A program made the translations under genes and the position numbers. This document shows, piece after piece, positions 8,930-18,665 of a stretch of DNA of 60,902 nucleotides. The notes under the pieces are model-generated. The model saw nothing but the letters and a program-made list of their open reading frames with translations, had not been told where the DNA came from and searched no databases. Position 1 is the stretch's first letter. Every line of letters begins with the position of its first letter. This DNA is from an uncultured Clostridium sp. (GTDB lineage Bacteria > Bacillota > Clostridia > TANB77 > CAG-508): contig USDL01000005.1 of the NCBI GenBank assembly GCA_900553365.1, positions 1 through 60,902 on the forward strand, read 5' to 3'.

Positions 8930-9962
8930 ATGAAATCAAAATATATAGATTTTAGAAATGAGCAAAATTATGAAGAATTAAAAGCTCCAGCAGAAGCAAT
9001 AAAACAAGGAAAATTAGTTTTATTTCCAACAGAAACAGTATATGGAATAGGAGCAAATGCTTTAGATGAAGAAGCGGTTAAAAAAATATATATTGCAAAA
9101 GGTCGTGCAAGTGATAACCCATTAATAGCACATATAGCAAATTTAGAAATGTTAAAAAAATTAGTAATGGAAGTTGGAAAGGTAGAGGAAAAACTTATCG
9201 AAAAATTTTGGCCAGGCCCATTAACAATAGTATTTAAGAAAAAAACAGTTGTGCCAGATGTAATTACAGGAGGGTTAGACACAGTTGCTATAAGAATGCC
9301 AAGCGATATAATAGCACATAAACTGATAGAATACTCAAACTGCCCAATAGCAGCTCCAAGTGCCAACATATCAGGAAAACCAAGTGGCACACAAGTAGAA
9401 GACGTAATAGGTGAACTAGACGGAAAAGTAGAATATGTAATAGATGGAGGAAAAGTTGATATTGGAGTAGAATCAACAGTTATTAGAGTAATTGATGGAG
9501 TTGTACATATATTAAGACCAGGAAAAGTTACACCAGAAGACATTGAAAACCTAGGTATACCAGTATATATTGAAAAGCAAATTCTTGGAGAATACAAAGA
9601 AGGAGAAAAAGTAATGTCTCCAGGGATAAAATATAAGCACTATGCACCTAATACAAAATGTGTGCTAGTATATAGCGAAGAAAATAGTAAAATGGTAGAA
9701 AAAATAAATGAGCTAGCCCAAAATAAAAAAACAGTAGTAATATGCAAAACACGGAAATATTGATAAATATAATGCAGAATATAAGCTTGATATGGGAAAT
9801 ACATTAGAAGAAATAAGCCATAATATATTTGCACTTTTAAGAAAAGCAGATAAATGTAACGCTGAATTAATACTTGTTGAAGGTGTAGAAACAACTGGAT
9901 TAGGACTAGCAATTATGAACAGACTAATTAGAGCCTGTGCACATGAATACATAAAAACATAG
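8930..9962 (+). CDS. ywlC: L-threonylcarbamoyladenylate synthase (Sua5 type), needs +1 shift at CGG 9752
   Basis: Makes threonylcarbamoyl-AMP from threonine, bicarbonate and ATP for t6A37 of tRNA. The YrdC fold is intact in the first ORF: PTETVYGIGAN, KGRASDNPL, WPGPLT and APSANISGKPSGT. The zero frame ends three codons after CGG 9752. Skipping C9752 continues 69 codons to TAG 9962, giving a 343-residue protein with the C-terminal Sua5 domain ending GLGLAIMNRLIRAC. Sua5 proteins of this length normally have that domain, so the shifted product is the expected one. The short product would still contain the YrdC part and might keep some activity. Confidence 0.9.
9752..9755 (+). other. CGGN recoding site 2 (ywlC)
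   Basis: ACA-CGG-AAA-TAT-TGA in zero frame; ACA-(C)-GGA-AAT-ATT after the shift, giving Lys-Thr-Gly-Asn-Ile and the C-terminal Sua5 domain. Confidence 0.85.
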
Positions 9963-10047
9963 AACAAAAATTCGATAAACATATTGACAAAGTATTATAC
10001 CATAAAAAATCAAATTGTCAATATTTTTAATAAAAAAGGAGAACAAT

Positions 10048-12282
10048 TTGGAAATAAAAGGTCAAATAACAGATATAATTTATGAAAACGAAATAAATGG
10101 ATACATGGTAGCTGAATTCAAAACAGAAGATGAAAACACCATTATAACAGGGTATTTGCCTTTTACAAACAATGGAGATAGTTTAAAACTTGTAGGCAAA
10201 TTTGTTACACATCCAGATTACGGTAGACAGTTTAAAGTAGAAACATTTGAAAAAATTATGCCAGAAACCTTAGAAGCACTAGAAAGATATTTAGCAGGTG
10301 GAATAATTAGTGGAGTAGGCCCAGCAACAGCAAAAAAAATAATAGAGAAATTTGGAGAAGAAACCCTGCATGTTTTAAAATTTGAACCAGAAAAACTTGC
10401 AACTGTCAAAGGAATAAATAACAATAAGGCCAGAACCATTAGTGAAGAATTTAATGAAAAATGGAGCTTATGGGAAATAGTTGGATTCTTAGAAAAATTT
10501 GGAATATCAGCTGCAAACTGTAAAAAAGTATATGAAATTTTTGGAAAGGATGCAATAGCAGTAATTGAGACTAATCCTTATGTATTGCTAGATATAACCT
10601 ATGGAGTAGATTTTAAAAAAATAGACAAAATGGCTTTAGATTTAGGGCTTGCTAATAATAGTGATAGTAGAATAGAAAGTGCAATAAAATACAGTTTGGC
10701 AATAGCAACAAATAATGGGAATACTTGTGTAGAAAAGCAAAACTTAATAACATTTGTACAAAATTTACTAGATGTAGAGCCACAATACATAGAAAATAAT
10801 CTCATAAATTTAAAGGCAAGGCAAATAATAGCAATAGAAAATGTAGAACAAATAGAATGGGTATACTTAAATAGCTTATATTGTTGTGAAAAAAACATTG
10901 CCGAAAAATTAATAACATTAAAGCAAAGCAAAAATATAAAGAAAATAAAAGATTTTGAGAAAAAATTTAAAGAAGAAGAAAAGAGAAATGATATAGCATT
11001 ATCACAAAAACAAAAAGAAGCTATAAAAACAGTAAATGAAAATAATGTATGCATTATTACAGGCGGGCCAGGTACAGGAAAAACAACAATTATAAAATTT
11101 ATAATAGAACTTTATAAAAATGAAAACAAAAAGGTAGTACTTTGTGCACCAACAGGTAGAGCAGCAAAAAGAATGAGTGAGGCAACAGGAGAAGAAGCTA
11201 CAACAATTCATAGACTACTTTGTTTAGGAAAAACTGAAGAAACATTAGGCATGGAGAGAGTAGATTATCAAATAGAGCCTATTGATTGTGATGTAATTAT
11301 AATAGATGAAGCTTCCATGGTAGATGTTTTTTTAATGAACTACATATTAAAGGGACTATTTATTGGAACAAAAATTGTTTTGGTTGGAGATATAGATCAA
11401 TTACCATCAGTAGGACCAGGAAATGTATTAAAAGATATTATAGGCTCAGGCGTAATTGAAACTATTGAATTAAACGAAATATTTAGACAAGCTGCACAAA
11501 GCCAGATAATTACAAATGCACACAAAGTAAATAATGGAGAAAGTTTTCTAGATGTAAAAAAAGAAGAACTAGAAGGAAAACTACAAGACTTTTTCTACAT
11601 AAATGAACCAAACACTAGTAAAATGCTAGAAGACGTTATTTCACTATGCTCAGGAAGACTGAAAAAATTTGGAAATTATGATTTTTTCAAAGATATTCAA
11701 GTTCTAACACCAACTAAAAAGGGAAAATTAGGCACAAAAGAATTAAATGTTGAACTTCAAAATGCATTAAATCCAATGTTAAATCAAAAAACAAACAACC
11801 AGGAAATCCCGCAAAAAAAACAAGGAGATAGAACTTTCATAGTTGGAGATAGGGTAATGCAAATAAAAAATAATTATGATATTTATTGGGAAAAAAATCA
11901 TAAGGAAGATGGTACGGGAATTTTCAACGGAGAACTTGGAACAATTACGAAAATTGATGATATTACAAAGCAAATAGAAATAAAGTTTGATGATGAAAAA
12001 AAGGCCTGGTATGAATTTAATGAATTAGAACAATTAGAACATAGTTATTCAATAACAATTCACAAGTCACAAGGAAGCGAATTTGACGTGGTAATAATGT
12101 GCTTGCCACCAGCAGCACCAATGTTACTTACAAGAAACTTGCTATATACAGGAATTACGAGAGCTAAAAAGTTACTAATAGTATTAGGAACAAATAAAAT
12201 AGTAGAGTATATGCTTCAAAACACAGAAACAAAAAAACGTAACACAGGGCTAGAATATAAATTATACAAATTAAATAAATAA
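10048..12282 (+). CDS. recD2: RecD2-type ATP-dependent DNA helicase
   Basis: A 5'-3' superfamily 1B helicase of the RecBC-independent RecD2 class, about 744 residues. The long N-terminal region carries helix-hairpin-helix signals (SGVGPATAKKI). Walker A GGPGTGKTT is near residue 339, Walker B IIDEASM near 421, then GDIDQLPSVGPG, and near the C-terminus the HKSQGSEFD and GITRAKKLL motifs. TTG 10048 is preferred as start because AAAAAGGAG lies just upstream; the open frame extends further but without a ribosome site. It is followed by recG after 16 bp, so two DNA-repair helicases are probably co-expressed. Confidence 0.93.
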   Translation: MEIKGQITDIIYENEINGYMVAEFKTEDENTIITGYLPFTNNGDSLKLVGKFVTHPDYGRQFKVETFEKIMPETLEALERYLAGGIISGVGPATAKKIIEKFGEETLHVLKFEPEKLATVKGINNNKARTISEEFNEKWSLWEIVGFLEKFGISAANCKKVYEIFGKDAIAVIETNPYVLLDITYGVDFKKIDKMALDLGLANNSDSRIESAIKYSLAIATNNGNTCVEKQNLITFVQNLLDVEPQYIENNLINLKARQIIAIENVEQIEWVYLNSLYCCEKNIAEKLITLKQSKNIKKIKDFEKKFKEEEKRNDIALSQKQKEAIKTVNENNVCIITGGPGTGKTTIIKFIIELYKNENKKVVLCAPTGRAAKRMSEATGEEATTIHRLLCLGKTEETLGMERVDYQIEPIDCDVIIIDEASMVDVFLMNYILKGLFIGTKIVLVGDIDQLPSVGPGNVLKDIIGSGVIETIELNEIFRQAAQSQIITNAHKVNNGESFLDVKKEELEGKLQDFFYINEPNTSKMLEDVISLCSGRLKKFGNYDFFKDIQVLTPTKKGKLGTKELNVELQNALNPMLNQKTNNQEIPQKKQGDRTFIVGDRVMQIKNNYDIYWEKNHKEDGTGIFNGELGTITKIDDITKQIEIKFDDEKKAWYEFNELEQLEHSYSITIHKSQGSEFDVVIMCLPPAAPMLLTRNLLYTGITRAKKLLIVLGTNKIVEYMLQNTETKKRNTGLEYKLYKLNK

Positions 12283-12298
12283 GTATAGAGAGGAAAAA

Positions 12299-14344
12299 AT
12301 GGTAGATTTATTAAATGACGCTAAATATATAAAAGGTGTTGGACCAAACAGAATCAAGCAATTAAATAAATTAGGCATATATACTTTAGAAGATGTTATA
12401 ACTTACTACCCAAGAGGTTATGAAAATAGGGGAATAAAAAAGAACATTGCAGACTTAAATGATGGAGAAGAAGCACTCATAGAAGCTAAATGCGTATCAA
12501 AAATGACAGAAATAAAAATAAGAAAAAATATGTCTATATACAAGCTAATAGTAAGAGATGAAACAGCAACTTGTACTCTTACTTGGTTTAATAGCTTTTA
12601 TTTGAAAAATAAATTTAAAGTTGGAGAAATATACAAGTTTTACGGAAAAGTAAAAAGAAAAATTAATCAAATAGAAATAATGAGCCCGATATTTGATGAT
12701 GAAGAATCAAATAAAAATACTGGGCGAATTATACCAATATATCCAAGTATAAATGAACTTTCACAAAATAACCTAAGAAAGATAATTGAAAATGGTTTAA
12801 GCCAGGTACAAGACCTACCAGAAACAATACCAGATTATTTAGTAAGTAAATACCACTTAATGTCTAAAAATGAAGCGATAAAACAAATACATTTTCCAGA
12901 AAACTTTGAGAAATATAATGAAGCGAGAAAAAGATTAGTATTTGAAGAATTACTAATAATGCAACTAGCTTTGCTTACATTAAAAAGTAATTATGATAAA
13001 AATAAAACAGGTATACAATTTAGTAAAGAAGCGAAAATGAGTGATATAATTTATAAGCTACCATTTGAACTTACAAGGGCACAAAAAAGAGTATTACAAG
13101 AAATTGATGAAGATATGGAAAGTGCAAAATCGATGAATAGACTTTTGCAAGGAGATGTGGGAAGCGGAAAAACTGCTGTAGCAATGTGTGCAACATATAA
13201 GGCAGTAGAGTCAGGTTATCAAGCTGCTGTTATGGTACCAACAGCAATTTTAGCAAAACAACATTATGAGAACTTTATAAAAATTTTTGATATGTTTAAT
13301 ATAAAATGTGAACTTTTGGTAAGTGGAACTCCAAAAAAACAAAAGGAAAAAATATTCGAAGAGCTAAAAAATGGAAATATAAATATAATTATTGGAACAC
13401 ATGCTTTATTAGAGGAAAATGTTGAATTTTGCAAACTAGGACTAGTTGTAACAGATGAACAGCACAGGTTTGGAGTAAGGCAAAGAGCAACAATAAGTAG
13501 TAAGGGAGAAAATCCAGATGTATTAGTTATGTCTGCAACTCCAATACCAAGAACCTTAGCACTGATATTATATGGAGACTTGGATATATCAATAATAGAT
13601 GAATTGCCACCAAATAGGCAGAAAATTGATACTTTCGCAGTAGACAGCTCAAAAGAGGAAAGAGTTAATAATTTTATAAAACAACAAATAAAAGAAGGAA
13701 GACAATGCTACATTGTATGCCCACTGGTTGAAGAATCAGAAGAAATAAATGCAAAATCAGTCTTAGAAATAGCAGAAAAATACAAAAATGATACTTTTAA
13801 GAATTATAGAGTTGAGTACATACACGGAAAGCTAAAGAAAAAAGAAAAAGACGATATAATGGAAAAATTTAAAAATGGGGAAATAGATATTTTAATATCA
13901 ACCACTGTAATTGAAGTAGGCGTAGACGTTCCCAATAGCACAATAATGGTAATAGAAAATGCAGAACGCTTTGGACTGGCCACTCTTCATCAGTTAAGAG
14001 GAAGAGTAGGACGAGGGAAATATAAATCTTATTGTATATTAAAATATAAAGGACACGGAGAAAACACACGAGAAAGAATGAAAATAATGGTAGAAACAAA
14101 TGATGGCTTTAAGATATCAGAAAAAGATTTGGAACTTCGTGGCTCAGGCGAATTCTTTGGAACAAAACAACATGGACTTCCAGAGTTTAAAATAGCAAAT
14201 CTATTTCAAGATATAGATATGTTAAAAAATGTTCAAAGCATAGCAATGAAAATAATTCAAGAAGATAAAGAACTCGAAGATGAAAAAAACAAACTATTGA
14301 AAAAACAAATACATAAAACATTTAAAGATAGAATAAATATATAG
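12299..14344 (+). CDS. recG: ATP-dependent DNA helicase RecG
   Basis: Branch-migrating superfamily 2 helicase that remodels stalled forks and Holliday junctions. It is 681 residues, the usual length. The N-terminal wedge/OB region (1-about 240) includes GVGPNRIKQLNKLGI and TLTWFNSFYLK. The helicase motifs follow: GDVGSGKTAVA (Walker A, near 285), DEQHRFGVRQR, SATPIPRTLAL, and STTVIEVGVDVPN with QLRGRVGRG. The C-terminal part has RGSGEFFGTKQHGLPEF. It starts 16 bp after recD2 and is followed by a strong terminator. Confidence 0.97.
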   Translation: MVDLLNDAKYIKGVGPNRIKQLNKLGIYTLEDVITYYPRGYENRGIKKNIADLNDGEEALIEAKCVSKMTEIKIRKNMSIYKLIVRDETATCTLTWFNSFYLKNKFKVGEIYKFYGKVKRKINQIEIMSPIFDDEESNKNTGRIIPIYPSINELSQNNLRKIIENGLSQVQDLPETIPDYLVSKYHLMSKNEAIKQIHFPENFEKYNEARKRLVFEELLIMQLALLTLKSNYDKNKTGIQFSKEAKMSDIIYKLPFELTRAQKRVLQEIDEDMESAKSMNRLLQGDVGSGKTAVAMCATYKAVESGYQAAVMVPTAILAKQHYENFIKIFDMFNIKCELLVSGTPKKQKEKIFEELKNGNINIIIGTHALLEENVEFCKLGLVVTDEQHRFGVRQRATISSKGENPDVLVMSATPIPRTLALILYGDLDISIIDELPPNRQKIDTFAVDSSKEERVNNFIKQQIKEGRQCYIVCPLVEESEEINAKSVLEIAEKYKNDTFKNYRVEYIHGKLKKKEKDDIMEKFKNGEIDILISTTVIEVGVDVPNSTIMVIENAERFGLATLHQLRGRVGRGKYKSYCILKYKGHGENTRERMKIMVETNDGFKISEKDLELRGSGEFFGTKQHGLPEFKIANLFQDIDMLKNVQSIAMKIIQEDKELEDEKNKLLKKQIHKTFKDRINI

Positions 14345-14350
14345 TAACAA

Positions 14351-14383
14351 AGATGTGATATAAATAATCACATCTTTTTTTTA
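14351..14383 (+). terminator. intrinsic terminator after recG
   Basis: AGATGTGAT pairs with ATCACATCT and is followed by a run of eight T. Confidence 0.85.
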
Positions 14384-14419
14384 GCCAGAAAAACCTACGA
14401 AAACAGGAAAAACAAGAAT

Positions 14420-14483
14420 TATTACAAAAAGATTACAAAAAGATTACAAAACTATTGCAACATTATGTTAAATGTTGTATAAT
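14420..14483 (+). promoter_or_regulatory. promoter with five 11-bp-phased TATTAC-like boxes
   Basis: Hexamers TATTAC, GATTAC, GATTAC, TATTGC and TATGTT start at 14420, 14431, 14442, 14453 and 14464, exactly 11 bp apart with A-rich spacers. The fourth overlaps the -35 TTGCAA (14455-14460); TATAAT is at 14478-14483, spacer 17. Phased direct repeats of this kind are bound by OmpR/PhoB-family response regulators, and WalR (TGTWAH-N5-TGTWAH) fits best. Confidence 0.6.
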
Positions 14484-14524
14484 GGAAAAGGTTGAAGAAA
14501 CAAATAAAAATAGGGGGGATATTT

Positions 14525-16642
14525 ATGAGAAAACAAAGATTAATTATTTTCACTGTTGTTTCTACAGTGTTATTAATGGCAATAATAGGAATTTTTGTAT
14601 TGCTAGATAATCAAACAAAAGCAACAGAATGTAATCACTATTGTGATGCGTGGGAAGATTACATAAGCGTTCATTCAGGTAGATGCAAATATTGCGGAAT
14701 ACCAATGGCAGAACCACATACCTATAAAAATGGTAAATGCATAAAATGTGGAGCAAAACAAAGTGATAATTGTAAACACAACACATATTTTCAAGAAACT
14801 GATGAAATATATCATTGGAAGAAATGTTCAGGCTGTGGAGTAATATTTGATAAGGCAGAACATATTTACAATAAAGGTGTATGTACAAGATGTAACTATA
14901 AATGTAAACATCCATCATATATAAATGGAATATGTTTATATTGTGGTGAATCAGTTAAGCATATACACCCATCATGGTATTTAGCATGGGATGAATATTA
15001 TCACTGGGATAAATGTACAGAATGTGGAGAACCAGTACATGGAAAAATAAGACACACTTATGTAAATGGAGTATGTTCAAAATGTTCTTGGGCATGTAAA
15101 CACAAAACATACGTAAATGGAATATGTGCAGAATGTGGCTTAGCAAAAGAACATACACATCCATCATGGTATTTAACATGGGATGAAACATATCACTGGG
15201 ATAAATGTACAGAATGTGGAGAACCAGTACATGGAAAAATAAAACACACTTATGTAAATGGAGTATGCTCAAAATGTTCTTATGCTTGTTCTCATAAAAC
15301 AACTGAATGGAAAGGCAATGACAATCAACATTGGAAAATCTGTACAGTTTGTAATATAGAAGTAAATAATTCAAGAAAAGCTCATTCTTATGAAAATGGA
15401 GTTTGCAAAGAATGTTCTTACAAATGCAAACACTCAAGCACAATATGGAGAAGAGACGAAACATCACATTGGCAAGATTGTAAAATTTGCCAAGTTGAAG
15501 TGCCAAACACAAGAGCAACACACACAATTCAAAAATGGGAAAAACTAGATAAAAATACACATACAGGAACTTGCACAGTATGTAATAAAATAATAAGAGA
15601 AAACCACCAATATGATGGAAATCAAAAATGCAAATGTGGTGATGTTATAACACCAGTAGAATGTAAACATGAAACTAAACTATGGGCCGCAACACCTACG
15701 GAACATTGGTTAGTATGCAAAGACTGTGGAAAAGAAATAGCAGGAACAAGAACAAAGCATATTTTTGCAAATGGAAAATGTACAGTATGCAATTACGTAT
15801 GTAAACATTCAAATACAACATTAAAAAAAGATAATACATATCATTGGAATGAATGTAATTCTTGTGGCACAGAACTAAACAAAGAAAAACACTCATACAC
15901 AAATGGAAAATGTAGATGTGGAAAAGTAGAAGAAGTACAAGAATGTAAGCATACAAACAAAGAATGGAGATATACTGTAAAAGAACATTGGCAAGTATGT
16001 AAAGACTGCGAAATAGAAATATCAGGAACAAAATCAGCACATAGCTTTGTAAATGGAAAATGCTCAGTATGTACTTATGAATGTAAACATACAAACACAA
16101 CCTTAAAAACAGATGACTTATACCATTGGACTGAATGTAATGATTGTGGAAAAGAACTAAACAAAGAGAAACACTCATATACAAATGGAAAATGTAGCTG
16201 TGGAAAAACAGAAGAAACAGCAGAATGTACACATGCAAATAAAGAGTGGAAATACAATACAAATCAACACTGGCAAGAATGTAAGGACTGTGGAGCAGAA
16301 ATAGAAGGAACAAAAGCAGCACATAGCTATACAAATGGAAAATGTAAATGTGGTAAGGTTTCAGAAGCAGTAGAAGAATGTAAACATAAAAACAGAGAAT
16401 GGAAAACAGATGAAACAGAACATTGGCAAGTATGCAAAGACTGTGGAAAAGAAATAGATGGAACAAGAGCAAAACATGTAAATGTAAATGGAAAATGTAA
16501 AAATTGTGGATTACAAGAAAAATCAACATCAGATACAAGAATACCAAATACAGGTAATAAAACAATAGCAGTATTATTCCCAATAACATTAGCATTTGTA
16601 GCATTTGGAGCAATAAAAATGAAAAAATATAAAGAAATCTAG
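14525..16642 (+). CDS. Cys/His-rich repeat surface protein with LPXTG-like anchor
   Basis: A predicted wall-anchored protein of about 705 residues. The start is ATG 14525, with GGGGGGAT just upstream. The signal segment lies at about residues 8-30. The rest consists of many short modules with paired CxxC motifs, an HW pair, and ExNGKCxxC or YxNGVCxKC, reminiscent of tandem zinc ribbons. Two early modules around 14960-15060 and 15160-15260 are near-identical at DNA level. The C-terminus has IPNTG (sortase-like), a hydrophobic helix and KMKKYKEI. The last module resembles the end of the protein at 33201-35438, so the two are paralogues. Metal binding is inferred from cysteine pairs. No enzyme domain is visible. 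Confidence 0.8.
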   Translation: MRKQRLIIFTVVSTVLLMAIIGIFVLLDNQTKATECNHYCDAWEDYISVHSGRCKYCGIPMAEPHTYKNGKCIKCGAKQSDNCKHNTYFQETDEIYHWKKCSGCGVIFDKAEHIYNKGVCTRCNYKCKHPSYINGICLYCGESVKHIHPSWYLAWDEYYHWDKCTECGEPVHGKIRHTYVNGVCSKCSWACKHKTYVNGICAECGLAKEHTHPSWYLTWDETYHWDKCTECGEPVHGKIKHTYVNGVCSKCSYACSHKTTEWKGNDNQHWKICTVCNIEVNNSRKAHSYENGVCKECSYKCKHSSTIWRRDETSHWQDCKICQVEVPNTRATHTIQKWEKLDKNTHTGTCTVCNKIIRENHQYDGNQKCKCGDVITPVECKHETKLWAATPTEHWLVCKDCGKEIAGTRTKHIFANGKCTVCNYVCKHSNTTLKKDNTYHWNECNSCGTELNKEKHSYTNGKCRCGKVEEVQECKHTNKEWRYTVKEHWQVCKDCEIEISGTKSAHSFVNGKCSVCTYECKHTNTTLKTDDLYHWTECNDCGKELNKEKHSYTNGKCSCGKTEETAECTHANKEWKYNTNQHWQECKDCGAEIEGTKAAHSYTNGKCKCGKVSEAVEECKHKNREWKTDETEHWQVCKDCGKEIDGTRAKHVNVNGKCKNCGLQEKSTSDTRIPNTGNKTIAVLFPITLAFVAFGAIKMKKYKEI

Positions 16643-16646
16643 TTTC

Positions 16647-16683
16647 AAAAAATCCTAAATGAGTTATCATTTAGGATTTTTTT
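16647..16683 (+). terminator. terminator after the repeat surface gene
   Basis: AAAAATCCTAAATGA pairs with TCATTTAGGATTTTT around a four-base loop and ends in a T-run. Confidence 0.9.
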
Positions 16684-16735
16684 GCATAAAAAAAGCATAA
16701 TAGCCAAAAATAGAAGAGAAGGAGATGAGAACTTC

Positions 16736-17678
16736 ATGATAAATTTTAATACAGATTTAGCAGATGAAAGAAATAATATATATAGAAAAGCAAATAATAT
16801 TGAAAACAACATAGATGGAATAGAAACAGAGGAGAAGGAAGTAAATGATAAAATAAAAATATCAAGAGTGAAAATTACAAATGAAAAAGGTGCAGAAGCT
16901 CTTGGAAAGCCAATAGGTAGTTACATCACAATAGATGTAAAAAAGTTAAAAGTTGCAGATGCGGATGAGATACAGAAGGCATCAGAAACAGTTACTGATG
17001 AATTGAGGGCATTGCTAGATAAACATATAGATAAAAAAGGAGACATCTTAATAGTTGGATTAGGAAATGCTTATGTTACACCAGACTCGCTTCGGCCCAA
17101 AAGTTGTAAAAGATATAGATGTAACAAGGCACCTCTTAAAATATGCACCAGAATATATCGATCCAGAAACAAGACCCGTTACAGCTATTGCACCAGGAGT
17201 TCTAGGTACAACAGGAATTGAAACTGTAGAAATAATAAAAGGAATAGTTGATAATATAAATCCAAAATTAATAATTGTAATAGATAGCTTAGCATCAAAA
17301 AGCATAGAAAGAATTAGCAGTACAGTACAACTTGCAGACACAGGAATTGTTCCAGGGGCTGGAGTTAATAATGCAAGAAATGAACTAAGCGAAAAAACAT
17401 TAAATATCCCAGTAATTGCAATAGGTGTACCAATGGTTGTAGAAGCAGCCACAATCGCAGCAGATAGTATAGATTTATTTGTTGAAAAATTACAAGAAGA
17501 AGCTAAGTCAAACGATTACTTGAATGAATTAAAAAATATGGATAAATATAGTTTAATTAGAGAAGCTTTAATTCCAAAAGAATATAATCTAATTGTAACA
17601 CCAAAGGAAATTGATGACTTAATAGAAAACATGAAAGATGTAGTAGCAAGAGGAATAAACTTTGCAATACAAAATTAA
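16736..17678 (+). CDS. gpr: spore protease GPR, needs +1 shift at CGG 17093
   Basis: Germination protease that degrades small acid-soluble spore proteins after self-processing of a zymogen. The preferred start is ATG 16736 with AAGGAG at 16719. FNTDLADERN near the N-terminus matches the autoprocessing region of the family. The zero frame runs through CGG 17093 into a frame without family similarity. Dropping C17093 gives PDSLGPKVVKDIDVTRH and then TAIAPGVLGTTGIET and GAGVNNARNE, all GPR landmarks, to TAA 17678 (about 313 residues). Two overlapping ORFs share the junction, so an unshifted product would lose more than half the protein. Confidence 0.92.
17093..17096 (+). other. CGGN recoding site 3 (gpr)
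   Basis: CTT-CGG-CCC-AAA in zero frame; CTT-(C)-GGC-CCA-AAA after the shift, restoring the conserved Leu-Gly-Pro-Lys. Confidence 0.88.
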
Positions 17679-17686
17679 TTTAAAAA

Positions 17687-17726
17687 TTAAAATAACAATT
17701 TTGAAAACTCAAAATTGTTATTTTAA
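17687..17726. terminator. bidirectional terminator between gpr and ytxC
   Basis: A perfect 18-bp inverted repeat (17687-17704 with 17709-17726) around AAAC, A/T-rich at its ends. It can serve both converging genes and overlaps the last codon of the minus-strand gene. Confidence 0.85.
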
Positions 17727-18571
17727 TGTACTTTTGGAGCTTGTTTTTGCTTATATAGGTTGCACAAATCACAATCAGTGCAAATATACACTCTAGAATC
17801 AAATATCAGCTTTAAAGTATTAATAAAATCATCCTCTTCATCTAAAACATGAATATATAATTTTTGAGGAAGTAATGTAAGCAATAAATTTAAAGCTAAA
17901 TCATTTGAAGAAAAAGATATATCAGACAAATATTTTTGGTAAACTAAATCATTATTAAATTCAATTATATCTTTTTTATCATCAAGAAGAATAGATTCTT
18001 GATTACGATAAATCAAATGTATTACGCAAGAACCGCAAGGAGTTGTAGCTATATAAGACTTTAAAATACTAATAAATTCGTTATATTCTCTATCAATAAT
18101 AAATTTGTTTACACACATATCTACAACAGAATCTAAGCTCTTTATATATTCCTTTAATCTAAAATTAACAAATCCATCTAAAATTACATACTTATTATTT
18201 GAAAAATAATCATAAAATGTATTTGATATAGTATTTAACATAGAAACTGAACTAGAAAAATCAATATTTGTTAAACACATATTATAAATTTTGGCTTTTT
18301 CATCTGTAGAAAAATAAAAATAGTTTGTATTTATTAAATTTTTAATTAATAAAGGCTCATAAAAATCAATAATAATATATGAAAGAAGAACGGATATTTT
18401 GTTTAAAAATAAATCTACATTTTCCCCAACATAATGAATTATAACATTAGTATAATACTTGAAATCATAACAGGAAACATATATTTCTTGAACTTCAAAG
18501 TATTTTAATTCTTCTAGTAGATATTTTGATATTTTTTTATTGTTAGTTTTTATACAAATTGTTTTACGCAC
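17723..18571 (-). CDS. ytxC: putative sporulation protein YtxC
   Basis: A roughly 282-residue cytoplasmic protein that resembles the YtxC family of spore formers, whose biochemical role is unknown. GTG 18571 is taken as start because GGAGGG lies nine bases upstream; an in-frame ATG at 18592 overlaps that site. The C-terminal third has ATTPCGSCVIHLIY, and the protein ends CTDCDLCNLYKQKQ, a cysteine pair that might bind metal. It converges with gpr. The family call rests on overall pattern and the sporulation context, not on a diagnostic motif. Confidence 0.65.
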   Translation of the reverse strand: MRKTICIKTNNKKISKYLLEELKYFEVQEIYVSCYDFKYYTNVIIHYVGENVDLFLNKISVLLSYIIIDFYEPLLIKNLINTNYFYFSTDEKAKIYNMCLTNIDFSSSVSMLNTISNTFYDYFSNNKYVILDGFVNFRLKEYIKSLDSVVDMCVNKFIIDREYNEFISILKSYIATTPCGSCVIHLIYRNQESILLDDKKDIIEFNNDLVYQKYLSDISFSSNDLALNLLLTLLPQKLYIHVLDEEDDFINTLKLIFDSRVYICTDCDLCNLYKQKQAPKVH

Positions 18572-18665
18572 AAAGAAATTCCCTCCATACATATATAGTA
18601 TCTACTAAAAAATGTTTAGATATACATATATTATGAAATAGAGAGAAAACTGTTACATAGCTTAT

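Noticed and set aside
14420..14470. Short direct repeats as a CRISPR or iteron origin
   Set aside because: Unit length is 11 bp with A-rich spacers and a promoter on top, which fits a regulator array. No dnaA-type boxes or replication gene is near.
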